A stretch of 48,071 bases of DNA. It comes from Clostridia bacterium. GTDB lineage: Bacteria > Bacillota > Clostridia > Oscillospirales > CAG-272. The notes beneath the pieces were generated by a model. It saw nothing but the letters and a program-made list of their open reading frames with translations. It was not told where the DNA came from and made no database searches. The position numbers and the translations under genes were made by a program. Within the stretch, counting starts at the first letter, position 1, and every line of letters starts with the position of its first letter. The stretch is from positions 1-48,071 of the forward strand of contig JAFYLR010000076.1 of NCBI GenBank assembly GCA_017550115.1, given 5' to 3'. This document shows positions 16,688-24,706 of the stretch, piece by piece.

Positions 16688-17706
16688 GGATTAATTGTAA
16701 AGTCATAGAGGACTTATTGCCGCTATACTCGGATAACATATGTTCTGATGAGAGCAGAAAACTGCTGGAAGAACATCTGCAAGAATGCGACAAATGCAGA
16801 TCATTGATTAAAAATATGGATCTTATTCAAATAACGCATATTAAAAAAGATGAAACGGAAAAAGCAGCAATTATTAAAAAAGGATTTAAGAAGATTCATA
16901 AGCGTTGGATAGCATCACTTATCGCTGTTTTTATGCTTATTCCGGTAATCTTCTGTGGGATATTAGCATACAATTCGTATCGTGACACCGGAATCACTTT
17001 TTCTAATTTTGATGATATATATAGATGCTACAAATATTTACACTACATTAAAGATGGCAAATATGAAGAAGCTGCTAAAATGGTTGACTTTTCTCATAAC
17101 GAATATCTTCTTGTGGACAGTGTCGCTCATATGACATTAGAAGAGTATCAACAGTATATGAAAGAAAAATTTATAATGAAACTGAAGGAATACAAAGAAC
17201 TTGGTATTTCTATCAGCAATATTCGCTTTGATGATGCCTACAGAATTGATAACGGAACATGGCAAGTTGCAATGTCATTTGATGAAATATATCCGGATGG
17301 AAGCAAACAAAAAATAATTGCCAATATGAACGCAGAAACAATGTATGCAGGGGCATATTCTCATCCTGATAACAGCAAAATCGAACGCGATGATTATCTG
17401 GATGCCATTCTTTGCCTTTATAGCGAGGATGGAACTGTGTGGTACAAAGATTTTACCGTTACCTTTGAATTAGAAGAAGGCGAAAAAGCAATTATCCGCA
17501 GAAATAAAGCTAATTCAAACTTCAAAGGTGTCTTTAACATTACATACGGAACCGGAATAGCAATGATAGATGAGCCGTATTTCAAACATATTTTTGAAAG
17601 TTCGGTTCCCGGAAAATATTCGGTTATAACTTATGAGCCTGATGGAACGACAAGATTTCTTACTTATGAAGAAATTGACATTGAAATCATTCAGTACAAC
17701 AACTAA
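16684..17706 (+). CDS. Zinc-finger anti-sigma factor, single-pass membrane protein
   Basis: A 340-aa protein. The N-terminal zf-HC2 (ZAS) domain has Cys5 and the H31-x3-C35-x2-C38 motif and should hold the ECF sigma factor in the cytosol. One transmembrane helix lies at about 76-95, and the remaining 245 residues are extracytoplasmic with no family I can name, presumably the sensor. It overlaps the sigma gene by 4 bp. Release is probably by regulated proteolysis or redox at the zinc site; the signal is unknown. No RsiV-type lysozyme-binding domain is recognisable. Confidence 0.85.
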   Translation: MRINCKVIEDLLPLYSDNICSDESRKLLEEHLQECDKCRSLIKNMDLIQITHIKKDETEKAAIIKKGFKKIHKRWIASLIAVFMLIPVIFCGILAYNSYRDTGITFSNFDDIYRCYKYLHYIKDGKYEEAAKMVDFSHNEYLLVDSVAHMTLEEYQQYMKEKFIMKLKEYKELGISISNIRFDDAYRIDNGTWQVAMSFDEIYPDGSKQKIIANMNAETMYAGAYSHPDNSKIERDDYLDAILCLYSEDGTVWYKDFTVTFELEEGEKAIIRRNKANSNFKGVFNITYGTGIAMIDEPYFKHIFESSVPGKYSVITYEPDGTTRFLTYEEIDIEIIQYNN

Positions 17707-17730
17707 TGTGAACTCAAACGTTCAATTACA

Positions 17731-17768
17731 AAAGAATGCTCTGGCGAGATTTCGCCGGAGCATTCTTA
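17731..17768. terminator. Terminator of clpC and the anti-sigma gene
   Basis: AAGAATGCTC and GGCGA pair with TCGCC and GAGCATTCTT around a short GATT loop. The core resembles the terminator at 14998-15031, so the terminator region was duplicated along with the clpC end. Confidence 0.8.
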
Positions 17769-17775
17769 ATTTTCT

Positions 17776-17901
17776 ATTAAAATTTAATGAAGATTATCTT
17801 TCCGTCATCAACCTTTGCTTTGTGCTTATACCCCGTCTGTATCTTCCCATCAAGCATATTAAGCGAAAACGTGTCCTCAACCATACGTACTATCGCACGG
17901 C
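17776..17901. repeat. Right-hand copy of the 126-bp clpC-end direct repeat
   Basis: Matches 15039-15164 in the same orientation at an offset of 2737 bp: 71 bp identical (17831-17901), 116 of 126 overall, no gaps. Similarity stops sharply at 17901/15164. This copy supplies the end of intact clpC. Confidence 0.9.
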
Positions 17902-20242
17902 GGAGTGGTCTTGCACCGTACAGAGGATCAAAGCCTTCTTTTGCAACAAGTTCTGTTACAGAATCGTCAAAGCTCAGCTCAATCCCCATATCAGCCACTC
18001 TCTTCGCAACCTCGCTTAGCATAAGTGAGGCAATAGAGCAAATATTTTCATGGGAAAGCTTATTGAAGATGATAATATCGTCAACACGGTTGAGAAATTC
18101 CGGTCTGAAAGTGGATTTCAGGGCGTTCATAATAACCTCGTCATGTTTCTTCTGCTCATCTTCTCCTGCATTAGATTCTATGAAACCAAGAGCCCTTTTC
18201 GCTCCCCCAACATCCGAAGCTCCTGCATTTGATGTCATAATAATTATGGTATTTTTGAAATCAACTTTTCGCCCCTGTGAATCGGTCAGGACACCGTCCT
18301 CAAGCACCTGAAGCATAATGTTGAACACGTCAGGATGCGCCTTCTCTATCTCGTCGAAAAGAACTACGGAATACGGATGGCGACGTATTTTTTCGGTCAG
18401 CTGTCCGCCCTCCTCAAAGCCAACATAGCCGGGAGGTGAACCGATGAGCTTTGAGACACTGTGCTTTTCCATATATTCAGACATATCAAGTCTTATCATA
18501 GCATTTTGATCTCCAAACATAACGTCGGCAAGTACCTTTGTAAGCTCGGTTTTACCCACACCAGTAGGGCCTATAAATATAAATGACCCTATGGGACGAT
18601 TTGGGTTCTTGAGTCCTATTCTTCCCCTTCTTATCGCCTTTGCGATCGATGCGGTTGCCCTGTCCTGTCCGATAACACGCCCCTTTAAGATCTCCTCTAA
18701 GTTTTTGAGTTTTTCGCTCTCCTCTTCTATAAGTTTACTTACGGGTATGCCGGTCCACTGAGTGACAATATCGGCAATATCACTTTCGGTAACGGCATGA
18801 CTGTATTTATCATTTTGCTTTTCCCATTCCGACTTTTTCGACTCATATTCCTCTTTGAGACGCTTTTCCTCATCTCTCAAATTTGCCGCACGCTCAAAAT
18901 CCTGTTCACCTATAGCTTCTTCTTTATCGTGCGAAATAGCCTTCAGCCTATCCTCGACCTCTCGAACGTTATCAGGGGAAGTAAAAGCGGATATTCTTAT
19001 TCTCGATGCCGCCTCGTCAACAAGATCTATCGCCTTATCGGGCAAAAATCTGTCGGGAATATAGCGTTTTGAGAGATTTACTGCCGCTTCGATTGCCTCA
19101 TCGGTGATCTTCAGCTTGTGATGTGCCTCGTATTTATCGCGCAAACCTTTCAAGATAAGAATAGATTCCTCGGGGGACGGTTCGCTCACCATAACCGATT
19201 GGAAACGACGTTCAAGAGCCGCGTCCTTTTCGATGTGTTTACGGTATTCGCTGATGGTAGTTGCACCTATGACCTGCATCTCTCCCCTTGCAAGAGCGGG
19301 TTTTATAATATTCGCGGCATCGACGGCACCTTCTGCCGCCCCTGCTCCGATTATAGTATGGATTTCGTCTATAAAAAGAATTATCGACGGGTTTTTCACC
19401 ACTTCATTCATCACACCTTTAAGGCGTTCTTCAAACTCTCCTCGATATTTTGCTCCCGCAATCATTGAGGGAATATCAAGTGCTATTATCTTCTTTCCTT
19501 TGAGCGTTTCGGGAACATTGCCGTCGATGATCTTTTGAGCCAGTCCCTCGATAACGGCAGTTTTTCCCACGCCCGGCTCACCGATAAGGCAAGGATTATT
19601 TTTTGTTCGGCGAGAAAGTATCTGAATTACTCGTTCAGTCTCCTTATCTCTACCAATTATAGGATCTATCTTCCCTTCTTTAGCAAGAGAGGTCAAATCT
19701 CTGCCGTAAGAGGAAAGCGTTGGTGTTGATTTTGACTCTTTTTTGCCTGAAGTTCCTCTCTGTGCAGAAGATGGGGAGACCTCCTCTCGAAGATTTTTTG
19801 AGGCACCGCCTACCTCGCCAAAGAAATCTACTATAGATTCTTTAAGCTCCTCTGTTCCGACACCCATATCCTCAAGTATCTTAAAGGCAACGCAATCCCC
19901 CTCTTCAAGAATAGAGAGCAGCAGATGCTCCGTTCCTATATATCCCTGCCCATAACGCATAGATTCATATGCCGAGCCTTCTATTATCTTCTTGGTTCTC
20001 GGAGTCATATCAGATGCTGTAACATAGCTTTGAGCGCCTGTTCCTGCCATTTCGACAACAGCATTTCTTACGCTATCTTCGTTTACTCCGAATTTAGCAA
20101 GAAGCTTTGCGGCAACGCTGTCCGCCTCTCCTAAAAGTGCTAAAAGCAAATGCTCCGAGCCTATATATGTGTGTCCCATTTCCCTTGCCAAGCTAAGCGA
20201 ACGATTTAAGGTGTTCTGTGCCTTTTGTGTGAAACGGTTCAT
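17777..20242 (-). CDS. clpC: ClpC ATPase, partner of ClpP protease
   Basis: An 821-aa Hsp100 unfoldase. Two Clp_N repeats (about 3-140), AAA-1 with Walker A GEPGVGKT at 221-228, a UVR/coiled-coil middle domain (about 438-475), AAA-2 with Walker A GPTGVGKT at 558-565, then a Clp D2-small domain. It feeds stress-damaged and arginine-phosphorylated proteins to ClpP and works with McsA/McsB. It is the last gene of the ctsR operon, 28 bp after mcsB. The final 41 codons come from the element-side copy of the duplicated end (tail GYKHKAKVDDGKIIFIKF), so the last residues differ from those of the displaced copy. Confidence 0.96.
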   Translation of the reverse strand: MNRFTQKAQNTLNRSLSLAREMGHTYIGSEHLLLALLGEADSVAAKLLAKFGVNEDSVRNAVVEMAGTGAQSYVTASDMTPRTKKIIEGSAYESMRYGQGYIGTEHLLLSILEEGDCVAFKILEDMGVGTEELKESIVDFFGEVGGASKNLREEVSPSSAQRGTSGKKESKSTPTLSSYGRDLTSLAKEGKIDPIIGRDKETERVIQILSRRTKNNPCLIGEPGVGKTAVIEGLAQKIIDGNVPETLKGKKIIALDIPSMIAGAKYRGEFEERLKGVMNEVVKNPSIILFIDEIHTIIGAGAAEGAVDAANIIKPALARGEMQVIGATTISEYRKHIEKDAALERRFQSVMVSEPSPEESILILKGLRDKYEAHHKLKITDEAIEAAVNLSKRYIPDRFLPDKAIDLVDEAASRIRISAFTSPDNVREVEDRLKAISHDKEEAIGEQDFERAANLRDEEKRLKEEYESKKSEWEKQNDKYSHAVTESDIADIVTQWTGIPVSKLIEEESEKLKNLEEILKGRVIGQDRATASIAKAIRRGRIGLKNPNRPIGSFIFIGPTGVGKTELTKVLADVMFGDQNAMIRLDMSEYMEKHSVSKLIGSPPGYVGFEEGGQLTEKIRRHPYSVVLFDEIEKAHPDVFNIMLQVLEDGVLTDSQGRKVDFKNTIIIMTSNAGASDVGGAKRALGFIESNAGEDEQKKHDEVIMNALKSTFRPEFLNRVDDIIIFNKLSHENICSIASLMLSEVAKRVADMGIELSFDDSVTELVAKEGFDPLYGARPLRRAIVRMVEDTFSLNMLDGKIQTGYKHKAKVDDGKIIFIKF

Positions 20243-20270
20243 TAAACATACCTTCTTTCTTTAATCTTTT

Positions 20271-21278
20271 TCAGCAAAGAGCCTTTCTTATATATTCCGC
20301 CCTTGCTCGATCTCTTTCTGCTTCACCCCTCGGGTTTTCCTCGAGCGAAAGAGTAAGCGTTGCGGGCAAAGTTTCAATTAGAATATTGCCCAACATCGCA
20401 TAGCTTATATTCGCTGTAATTCCAAGTGCGATACCAAGTCTTATGTTCGCAAAATGTTCTGCCAGCTCCTCTGATGACATCATATGTGCATATCTGAGAA
20501 TACCCTCGGAGCGCAAGATACGGTCACGTAGCCTCTCAAGGTTTTCTCCTCTGATACTGCTCCTTAATTTTCTTTCCTGTTCATTTATCTGAGAAATAAC
20601 GTCGCTTAACTTTTTCAGAGTTTCTTCTTCTGTCATTCCAAGCGTGACCTGATTTGATATCTGATAAAGGCAGCCCTTTGTCTCCGAGCCTTCTCCATAC
20701 ATTCCGCGTATAGTAAGTCCTATTTTGGACAACTGTGATGCTAAAACACCTATTCTGTCTGCCATCGTGAGTGCAGGCAGGAACATCATAACAGACGCTC
20801 TCATTCCCGTTCCGAGATTAGTAGGACAATGCGTCAGATATCCGAGCTTCTCATCATACGATATTTCAAGTGCGCGATCAAGAAGATCATCATACTGACA
20901 AGCGATTTTATACGCTTCGTTGAGAGCCAATCCGGGTAATATACTCTGCAAACGAATATGATCCTCCTCGCATATCATTATCGCACTTCCCGTAGTTTCA
21001 TTCATAAGAAGTGCGTGCGGAGTTTTTTTGATTGCAAACTCACGGCTGACATAACGCTTTTCGACATATGAGGCCGCCTCGGTATTCGTAATATCCGAAA
21101 AGTCGATTTTAGTAAATCCCTCACCCAAATATACGTCCGACACTTTGGATATTATCTCTTTTGCTCCCTCCCCCGAAAGCTTTGAAGCGAAGGGATAACC
21201 GGATATATTTCTTGCAAACCTCACTCTTGAGCTGATCACCGTGTCAAAATCATTACCTATTTTGTTATACCAAGCCAT
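20271..21278 (-). CDS. mcsB: McsB protein-arginine kinase
   Basis: A 335-aa ATP:guanido phosphotransferase-type kinase that marks proteins for ClpCP by arginine phosphorylation and inactivates CtsR on heating. Seen are the N-terminal SSRVRFARN motif, the acceptor-site region TNLGTGMRASVM and a C-terminal SIRGENLERLRDRI. ATG at 21278 is preceded by GAGGTG; the upstream TTG at 21305 overlaps mcsA and has no site. It lies 10 bp after the mcsA stop. Confidence 0.94.
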   Translation of the reverse strand: MAWYNKIGNDFDTVISSRVRFARNISGYPFASKLSGEGAKEIISKVSDVYLGEGFTKIDFSDITNTEAASYVEKRYVSREFAIKKTPHALLMNETTGSAIMICEEDHIRLQSILPGLALNEAYKIACQYDDLLDRALEISYDEKLGYLTHCPTNLGTGMRASVMMFLPALTMADRIGVLASQLSKIGLTIRGMYGEGSETKGCLYQISNQVTLGMTEEETLKKLSDVISQINEQERKLRSSIRGENLERLRDRILRSEGILRYAHMMSSEELAEHFANIRLGIALGITANISYAMLGNILIETLPATLTLSLEENPRGEAERDRARAEYIRKALC

Positions 21279-21288
21279 ATACGTCACC

Positions 21289-21822
21289 TCATTTGTTGTT
21301 CTCAAGCTCTTTTATCTTATCACGCAACGTCGCCGCTTTTTCAAAATCCTCTTTTGAAATTGCGTCTTTAAGCTCTTGACGCAACATCTTTATCTCATTA
21401 TATCTTGCGTGTTTTTCTCTGTATGCTTCCGGAACTCTGCCGGTGTGCCTTGCATTACCGTGAATAGAGCGGATAGTAGGCTCAAGCTCACTTGAGAATG
21501 TTTTATAACACTCTCCGCACCCTGCCTTTCCGTTTTTTTGCAGGTCACGCAAGGTCGAACCGCAAGCCGAACAAGATTTTGGGGCATTTAGATGCATCGA
21601 TTGTTCCCCCAAGGAAAAAAGACTTCCAAAAAGGCTATCATGCAACTGGGTTATGGGAGAAGAAAAACCGAAAGATTCGAAAAGATTTTCACTCGGCAGC
21701 TCCCCCGATTTTTTCAACTCTTCAGCACAGGTCTGACAAAGAGCGTAACTGCGTCCTTTACCGTTAATATTTTCCTCGTAAAATACAGAAGCATTATTCT
21801 TTTTGCATTTTTCGCATAGCAT
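21289..21822 (-). CDS. mcsA: McsA, zinc-binding activator of McsB
   Basis: A 177-aa protein with CxxC zinc motifs (CEKC, CQTC, CSAC, CGEC) and a C-terminal UVR domain (KEDFEKAATLRDKIKELE). It activates McsB kinase and helps control CtsR. The ATG at 21822 (MLCEKC) is the family start, 11 bp after AAGGA; the ATG at 21834 is too close to the site. Confidence 0.93.
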   Translation of the reverse strand: MLCEKCKKNNASVFYEENINGKGRSYALCQTCAEELKKSGELPSENLFESFGFSSPITQLHDSLFGSLFSLGEQSMHLNAPKSCSACGSTLRDLQKNGKAGCGECYKTFSSELEPTIRSIHGNARHTGRVPEAYREKHARYNEIKMLRQELKDAISKEDFEKAATLRDKIKELENNK

Positions 21823-21870
21823 TTCAAAAAACATCCTTTCCGTTATGTAATCGTCTTTACTACTGTTATT

Positions 21871-22320
21871 TTAACCCATAAGGGCAAGAATTATATGTCG
21901 GAATATGTCTGCGCGAACTTTTTCTCTGAACGAAGCGGGAATTGACGCGAGCGCCGCAGTCGAGAGAGCGTTGTACATCATTGCATATTCCCTTTCGGTT
22001 ATTATAGAATTTCCGAGTAGGTTTTTAAGGTAAGCCGCCGTTTCGTTTTCGTCGATAGAATCACCTATTGCATAGAAAAAGTGCATCAGATATTCATTTT
22101 TATGCATTTGCTTACGGACTATTTTTATACAACCTCCGCCGCCCCTTCTACTCTCAATTATATATCCACGCTCAGGGGTAAAACGAGAGGTTATAACATA
22201 GCTTATCTGACTCGGAACGCAACCAAGCTTTGTTGCCATCTCGTTTCTGCGTAATTCAAGCGAACCGCCCTCCTCATCAAGCATTTGTTCTATAAGCCTT
22301 GCAATATTATCTGCGAGCAT
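21871..22320 (-). CDS. ctsR: CtsR heat-shock repressor
   Basis: A 149-aa dimeric repressor of clp genes. The N-terminal winged HTH (MATKLGCVPSQISYVITSRF) is followed by the glycine-rich wing ESRRGGGGCIKI that senses temperature, and a C-terminal dimer domain. It is the first gene of the ctsR-mcsA-mcsB-clpC operon; three CtsR boxes overlie the promoter. The start ATG follows AGAGGA. Confidence 0.95.
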   Translation of the reverse strand: MLADNIARLIEQMLDEEGGSLELRRNEMATKLGCVPSQISYVITSRFTPERGYIIESRRGGGGCIKIVRKQMHKNEYLMHFFYAIGDSIDENETAAYLKNLLGNSIITEREYAMMYNALSTAALASIPASFREKVRADIFRHIILALMG

Positions 22321-22348
22321 ATTTATTTCCTCTTTTCTTCGATTTCGT

Positions 22349-22365
22349 TTTGACTTTCTTTGACC
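22349..22365 (-). promoter_or_regulatory. CtsR box 1
   Basis: On the minus strand GGTCAAA-GAA-AGTCAAA, an exact match to the direct-repeat CtsR heptad consensus. It lies downstream of the -10 box of the ctsR promoter, in the leader. Confidence 0.9.
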
Positions 22366-22377
22366 TTTACTGTAATA

Positions 22378-22406
22378 AGTATAACCCGAAAGTCAAAGAA
22401 AGTCAA
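22378..22406 (-). promoter_or_regulatory. Promoter of the ctsR operon
   Basis: TTGACT (22401-22406) and TATACT (22378-22383) with a 17-bp spacer on the minus strand. The -35 falls inside CtsR box 2, so repressor binding would exclude RNA polymerase. Confidence 0.8.
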
Positions 22407-22423
22407 AGTCAAAGAAAGTCAAA
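22391..22423 (+). promoter_or_regulatory. CtsR boxes 2 and 3 in tandem
   Basis: Two copies of AGTCAAA-GAA-AGTCAAA (22391-22407 and 22407-22423) sharing one base, in opposite orientation to box 1. Three operators in 75 bp suggest tight cooperative repression. Confidence 0.88.
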
Positions 22424-22462
22424 ACCGAATAACCGCCGCAGATTTTAGACGATTATTTCGAT

Positions 22463-22792
22463 TTATCCCCTTGTTTTCTCGTTTTCTCTCGTTTTTTGCC
22501 TTTCAAGCGGCATATTCCATATGCTGAGATAACCGTATGACACCGGAACGTTTTTACATACAAGAGTATCATATCCCGCACATTCCGCTTCAACGTCAAA
22601 AAAACTGCGATATTCTTTTACATCTCCTTTTTGAAAATTTATAATAGATGTACACCCATTCTCTTGTGTTTTTGATTGTTTTATCTGAATTCCCTCTCTA
22701 TCAAAAATTTTGACCGTAGCACCATCAAGCCCAATACCGCATCCGGATACCGTAACCTTTATTATAAGCCGTCCAAAATCATCATTTTTCAT
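22463..22792 (-). CDS. Hypothetical protein with a carboxypeptidase-regulatory-like beta fold
   Basis: A 109-aa soluble protein without signal peptide. The pattern LIIKVTVSGCGIGLDGATVKIFDREG, then a Thr-rich turn, a central hydrophobic strand and YDTLVCKNVPV, looks like the prealbumin-like/CarboxypepD_reg beta-sandwich. The last 18 residues are charged. GGGAGGG precedes the ATG. It sits alone between the ctsR promoter and a divergent tRNA, with no partner to suggest a role. Function unknown. Confidence 0.55.
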   Translation of the reverse strand: MKNDDFGRLIIKVTVSGCGIGLDGATVKIFDREGIQIKQSKTQENGCTSIINFQKGDVKEYRSFFDVEAECAGYDTLVCKNVPVSYGYLSIWNMPLERQKTRENEKTRG

Positions 22793-22864
22793 GCCAAAAC
22801 CCTCCCATTATTCTGTAATAATGTATGTTTTTTTCTTTTTGATGGTTAACTTTCTTTTTTCCTC

Positions 22865-22893
22865 TTGACGAACAGGGAAAAAAGTGTTATAAT
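22865..22893 (+). promoter_or_regulatory. Promoter of tRNA-Leu(CAA)
   Basis: TTGACG (22865-22870) and TATAAT (22888-22893), 17-bp spacer, 9 bp before the tRNA 5' end. Confidence 0.85.
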
Positions 22894-22902
22894 TGTTTCG
22901 TT

Positions 22903-22989
22903 GCCGGTGTGATGGAACTGGTAGACGTGACGGACTCAAAATCCGTTGATGGCGACATCGTGTGGGTTCGAGTCCCACCACCGGCACCA
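22903..22989 (+). tRNA. tRNA-Leu (anticodon CAA)
   Basis: An 87-nt class II tRNA, GCCGGTG...CACCGGC-A-CCA with encoded CCA. The anticodon loop CTCAAAA gives CAA; a long variable arm and a GGTTCGAGTCC T arm are present. Confidence 0.95.
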
Positions 22990-23028
22990 AAAAAATCACT
23001 TTTGTCGCTTGACAAAAGTGATTTTTTT
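22990..23028 (+). terminator. Terminator after tRNA-Leu(CAA)
   Basis: TCACTTTTGTC pairs with GACAAAAGTGA around GCTT, between an A run and a T7 run. Confidence 0.85.
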
Positions 23029-23064
23029 ATTTTGACTATATTTTCAAAGAAAACGGAATGTGAT

Positions 23065-24660
23065 ATGAAACACAGCTATAAAAATTATTTAATAAATTTG
23101 ATATTCCCTGCTTTTATATTCGGCTCTCTTACGGGCGTCTTAACTGCACTCGTCGTTACGCTTTATAAGACATGTGCAAAATACGTAATACAATTCTCGG
23201 AGATAGGATATCATTTCCTGAAATCACATTTGTATTTTGTACCGATATTTATAGCATTGCTTTTCGGTGCAGCCTATCTTTTTACTCTTATATATTCAAA
23301 GAACCCAACTCTTCGCGGCGGAGGAATCCCCACGTCAATAGGTGTACTTCGAGGAATCGTAACGTTCAAATGGCTCAGAAATCTTATCGGTGTATTCTTT
23401 TTATCTCTTTCCTCATTTTTAATAGGCGTTCCCTTGGGAAATGAGGGACCGTCGGTACAGATGGGTACAGCCATTGGCCGAGGAAGCGTGTTTGCATCGC
23501 AAAAAAAGCACAGAGCTTGGGACAGATATTCTATGACGGGCGGTGCTTGTGCCGGATTTTCAGTCGCTACGGGTGCTCCTATTTCGGGAATTATGTTTGC
23601 ACTAGAGGAAGCTCATCAACGCATATCCCCTATGATAATTATCGTGTCCTCAACCTCCGTAATGTTTGCCTACATAACTACAGAAATATTAAAATCGATA
23701 TTTAATATAAACGTAGCGCTTTTCGGAGAGCTTCAGCTTATATCTCTTTCGATAAAGGATATTTGGATACCTATCGCAGTAGGACTTGCCATGGGAATTT
23801 GGGCAGTGCTGTTTTTGAGATATTATAACCTCATAAATAAATTTTTCAATAAAAAGCTCAAAAAAACATCTGCTAAGTATAAAATATTCTTTGTTTTTCT
23901 TATAACTTTGCTTCTCGGACTTTGCTCGTATTCCTTTATTTCCACGGGACACGAGCTTATCATTGCACTTTTTGACGGCAAGACCGCCATATATATGTTG
24001 GTTCTTATATTGATAGTCCGGTCCACCTTGACGCTCTGTGCCAATTCAAACGGTGTAACAGGAGGAATGTTTGTTCCGATACTTGCCTTGGGAGCAGTTT
24101 TATCATCTATTCTCGGCAAAACAATGACCGCTCTTTTCGGTCTTGGAGAAAATTATTACACTATCATTCTCGTGCTCGGAATCTCCGCCTGCATCTCCGG
24201 AATGATGAAAATGCCGCTTACTGCTATCCTCTTTGCACTTGAAGCGTTGTCGTGTTATGAAAACATACTCTATGTAATAATCGTTTGCGGCATAACGTTT
24301 GTTGTAACTGAAATTTTCGGTGCAAAATCTATCAATGACAGTGTTCTTGAAAATCGCATGAAGGATCTTAACGATGATACGGCATTAAAGGTTATAGATA
24401 CCTTTGTTACAGTTCAAGAGGATTCCTTTGCGGTAGGCAAACAGATACGCGATATCTTTTGGCCCGCCAATCTTTTTGTTCTATCTCTTAGGCATGAAAC
24501 TCACGGAGCCGAGATCGACGAGCACGGTGGAACGACCATAAGCGTAGGTGACATTCTGCACGTCAGATATTCAACCACCGATGAAGAAAACACAAAAGCA
24601 GAGCTTACTGCCATTGTAGGCGATCAAAACTATTGTGAAAACGAAACAGATATTATCTGA
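23065..24660 (+). CDS. CLC-family chloride transporter with TrkA-C domain
   Basis: A 531-aa polytopic membrane protein. The CLC selectivity motifs are GGGIP (85-89, in place of GSGIP), GNEGP (125-129) with the gating Glu127 that marks Cl-/H+ exchangers, and GGMFVP later. The C-terminal 85 residues form a TrkA-C/RCK-C ligand-binding module (VGKQIRDIFWP..., TISVGDILHV), which is less usual than CBS domains and suggests nucleotide or ligand control. The start is ATG at 23065; the reading frame runs upstream through the tRNA but that part is not coding. The ribosome site is weak. Confidence 0.87.
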   Translation: MKHSYKNYLINLIFPAFIFGSLTGVLTALVVTLYKTCAKYVIQFSEIGYHFLKSHLYFVPIFIALLFGAAYLFTLIYSKNPTLRGGGIPTSIGVLRGIVTFKWLRNLIGVFFLSLSSFLIGVPLGNEGPSVQMGTAIGRGSVFASQKKHRAWDRYSMTGGACAGFSVATGAPISGIMFALEEAHQRISPMIIIVSSTSVMFAYITTEILKSIFNINVALFGELQLISLSIKDIWIPIAVGLAMGIWAVLFLRYYNLINKFFNKKLKKTSAKYKIFFVFLITLLLGLCSYSFISTGHELIIALFDGKTAIYMLVLILIVRSTLTLCANSNGVTGGMFVPILALGAVLSSILGKTMTALFGLGENYYTIILVLGISACISGMMKMPLTAILFALEALSCYENILYVIIVCGITFVVTEIFGAKSINDSVLENRMKDLNDDTALKVIDTFVTVQEDSFAVGKQIRDIFWPANLFVLSLRHETHGAEIDEHGGTTISVGDILHVRYSTTDEENTKAELTAIVGDQNYCENETDII

Positions 24661-24670
24661 AATCAATAAC

Positions 24671-24700
24671 AAAAAGACCTCCAGATCTGGAGGTCTTTTT
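24671..24700. terminator. Perfect-palindrome bidirectional terminator
   Basis: Thirty bases of perfect symmetry around AGATCT with A5 and T5 ends. It serves the CLC gene and the convergent membrane-protein gene. Confidence 0.92.
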
Positions 24701-24706
24701 ATTATA

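Noticed and set aside
22349..22423. Repeated AGTCAAAGA units considered as a CRISPR-like or satellite array
   Set aside because: They match the CtsR operator exactly in sequence and spacing and overlie the ctsR promoter.
22909..23064. N-terminal extension of the CLC gene through tRNA-Leu(CAA)
   Set aside because: The segment is tRNA plus a strong terminator; the CLC protein begins naturally at 23065.
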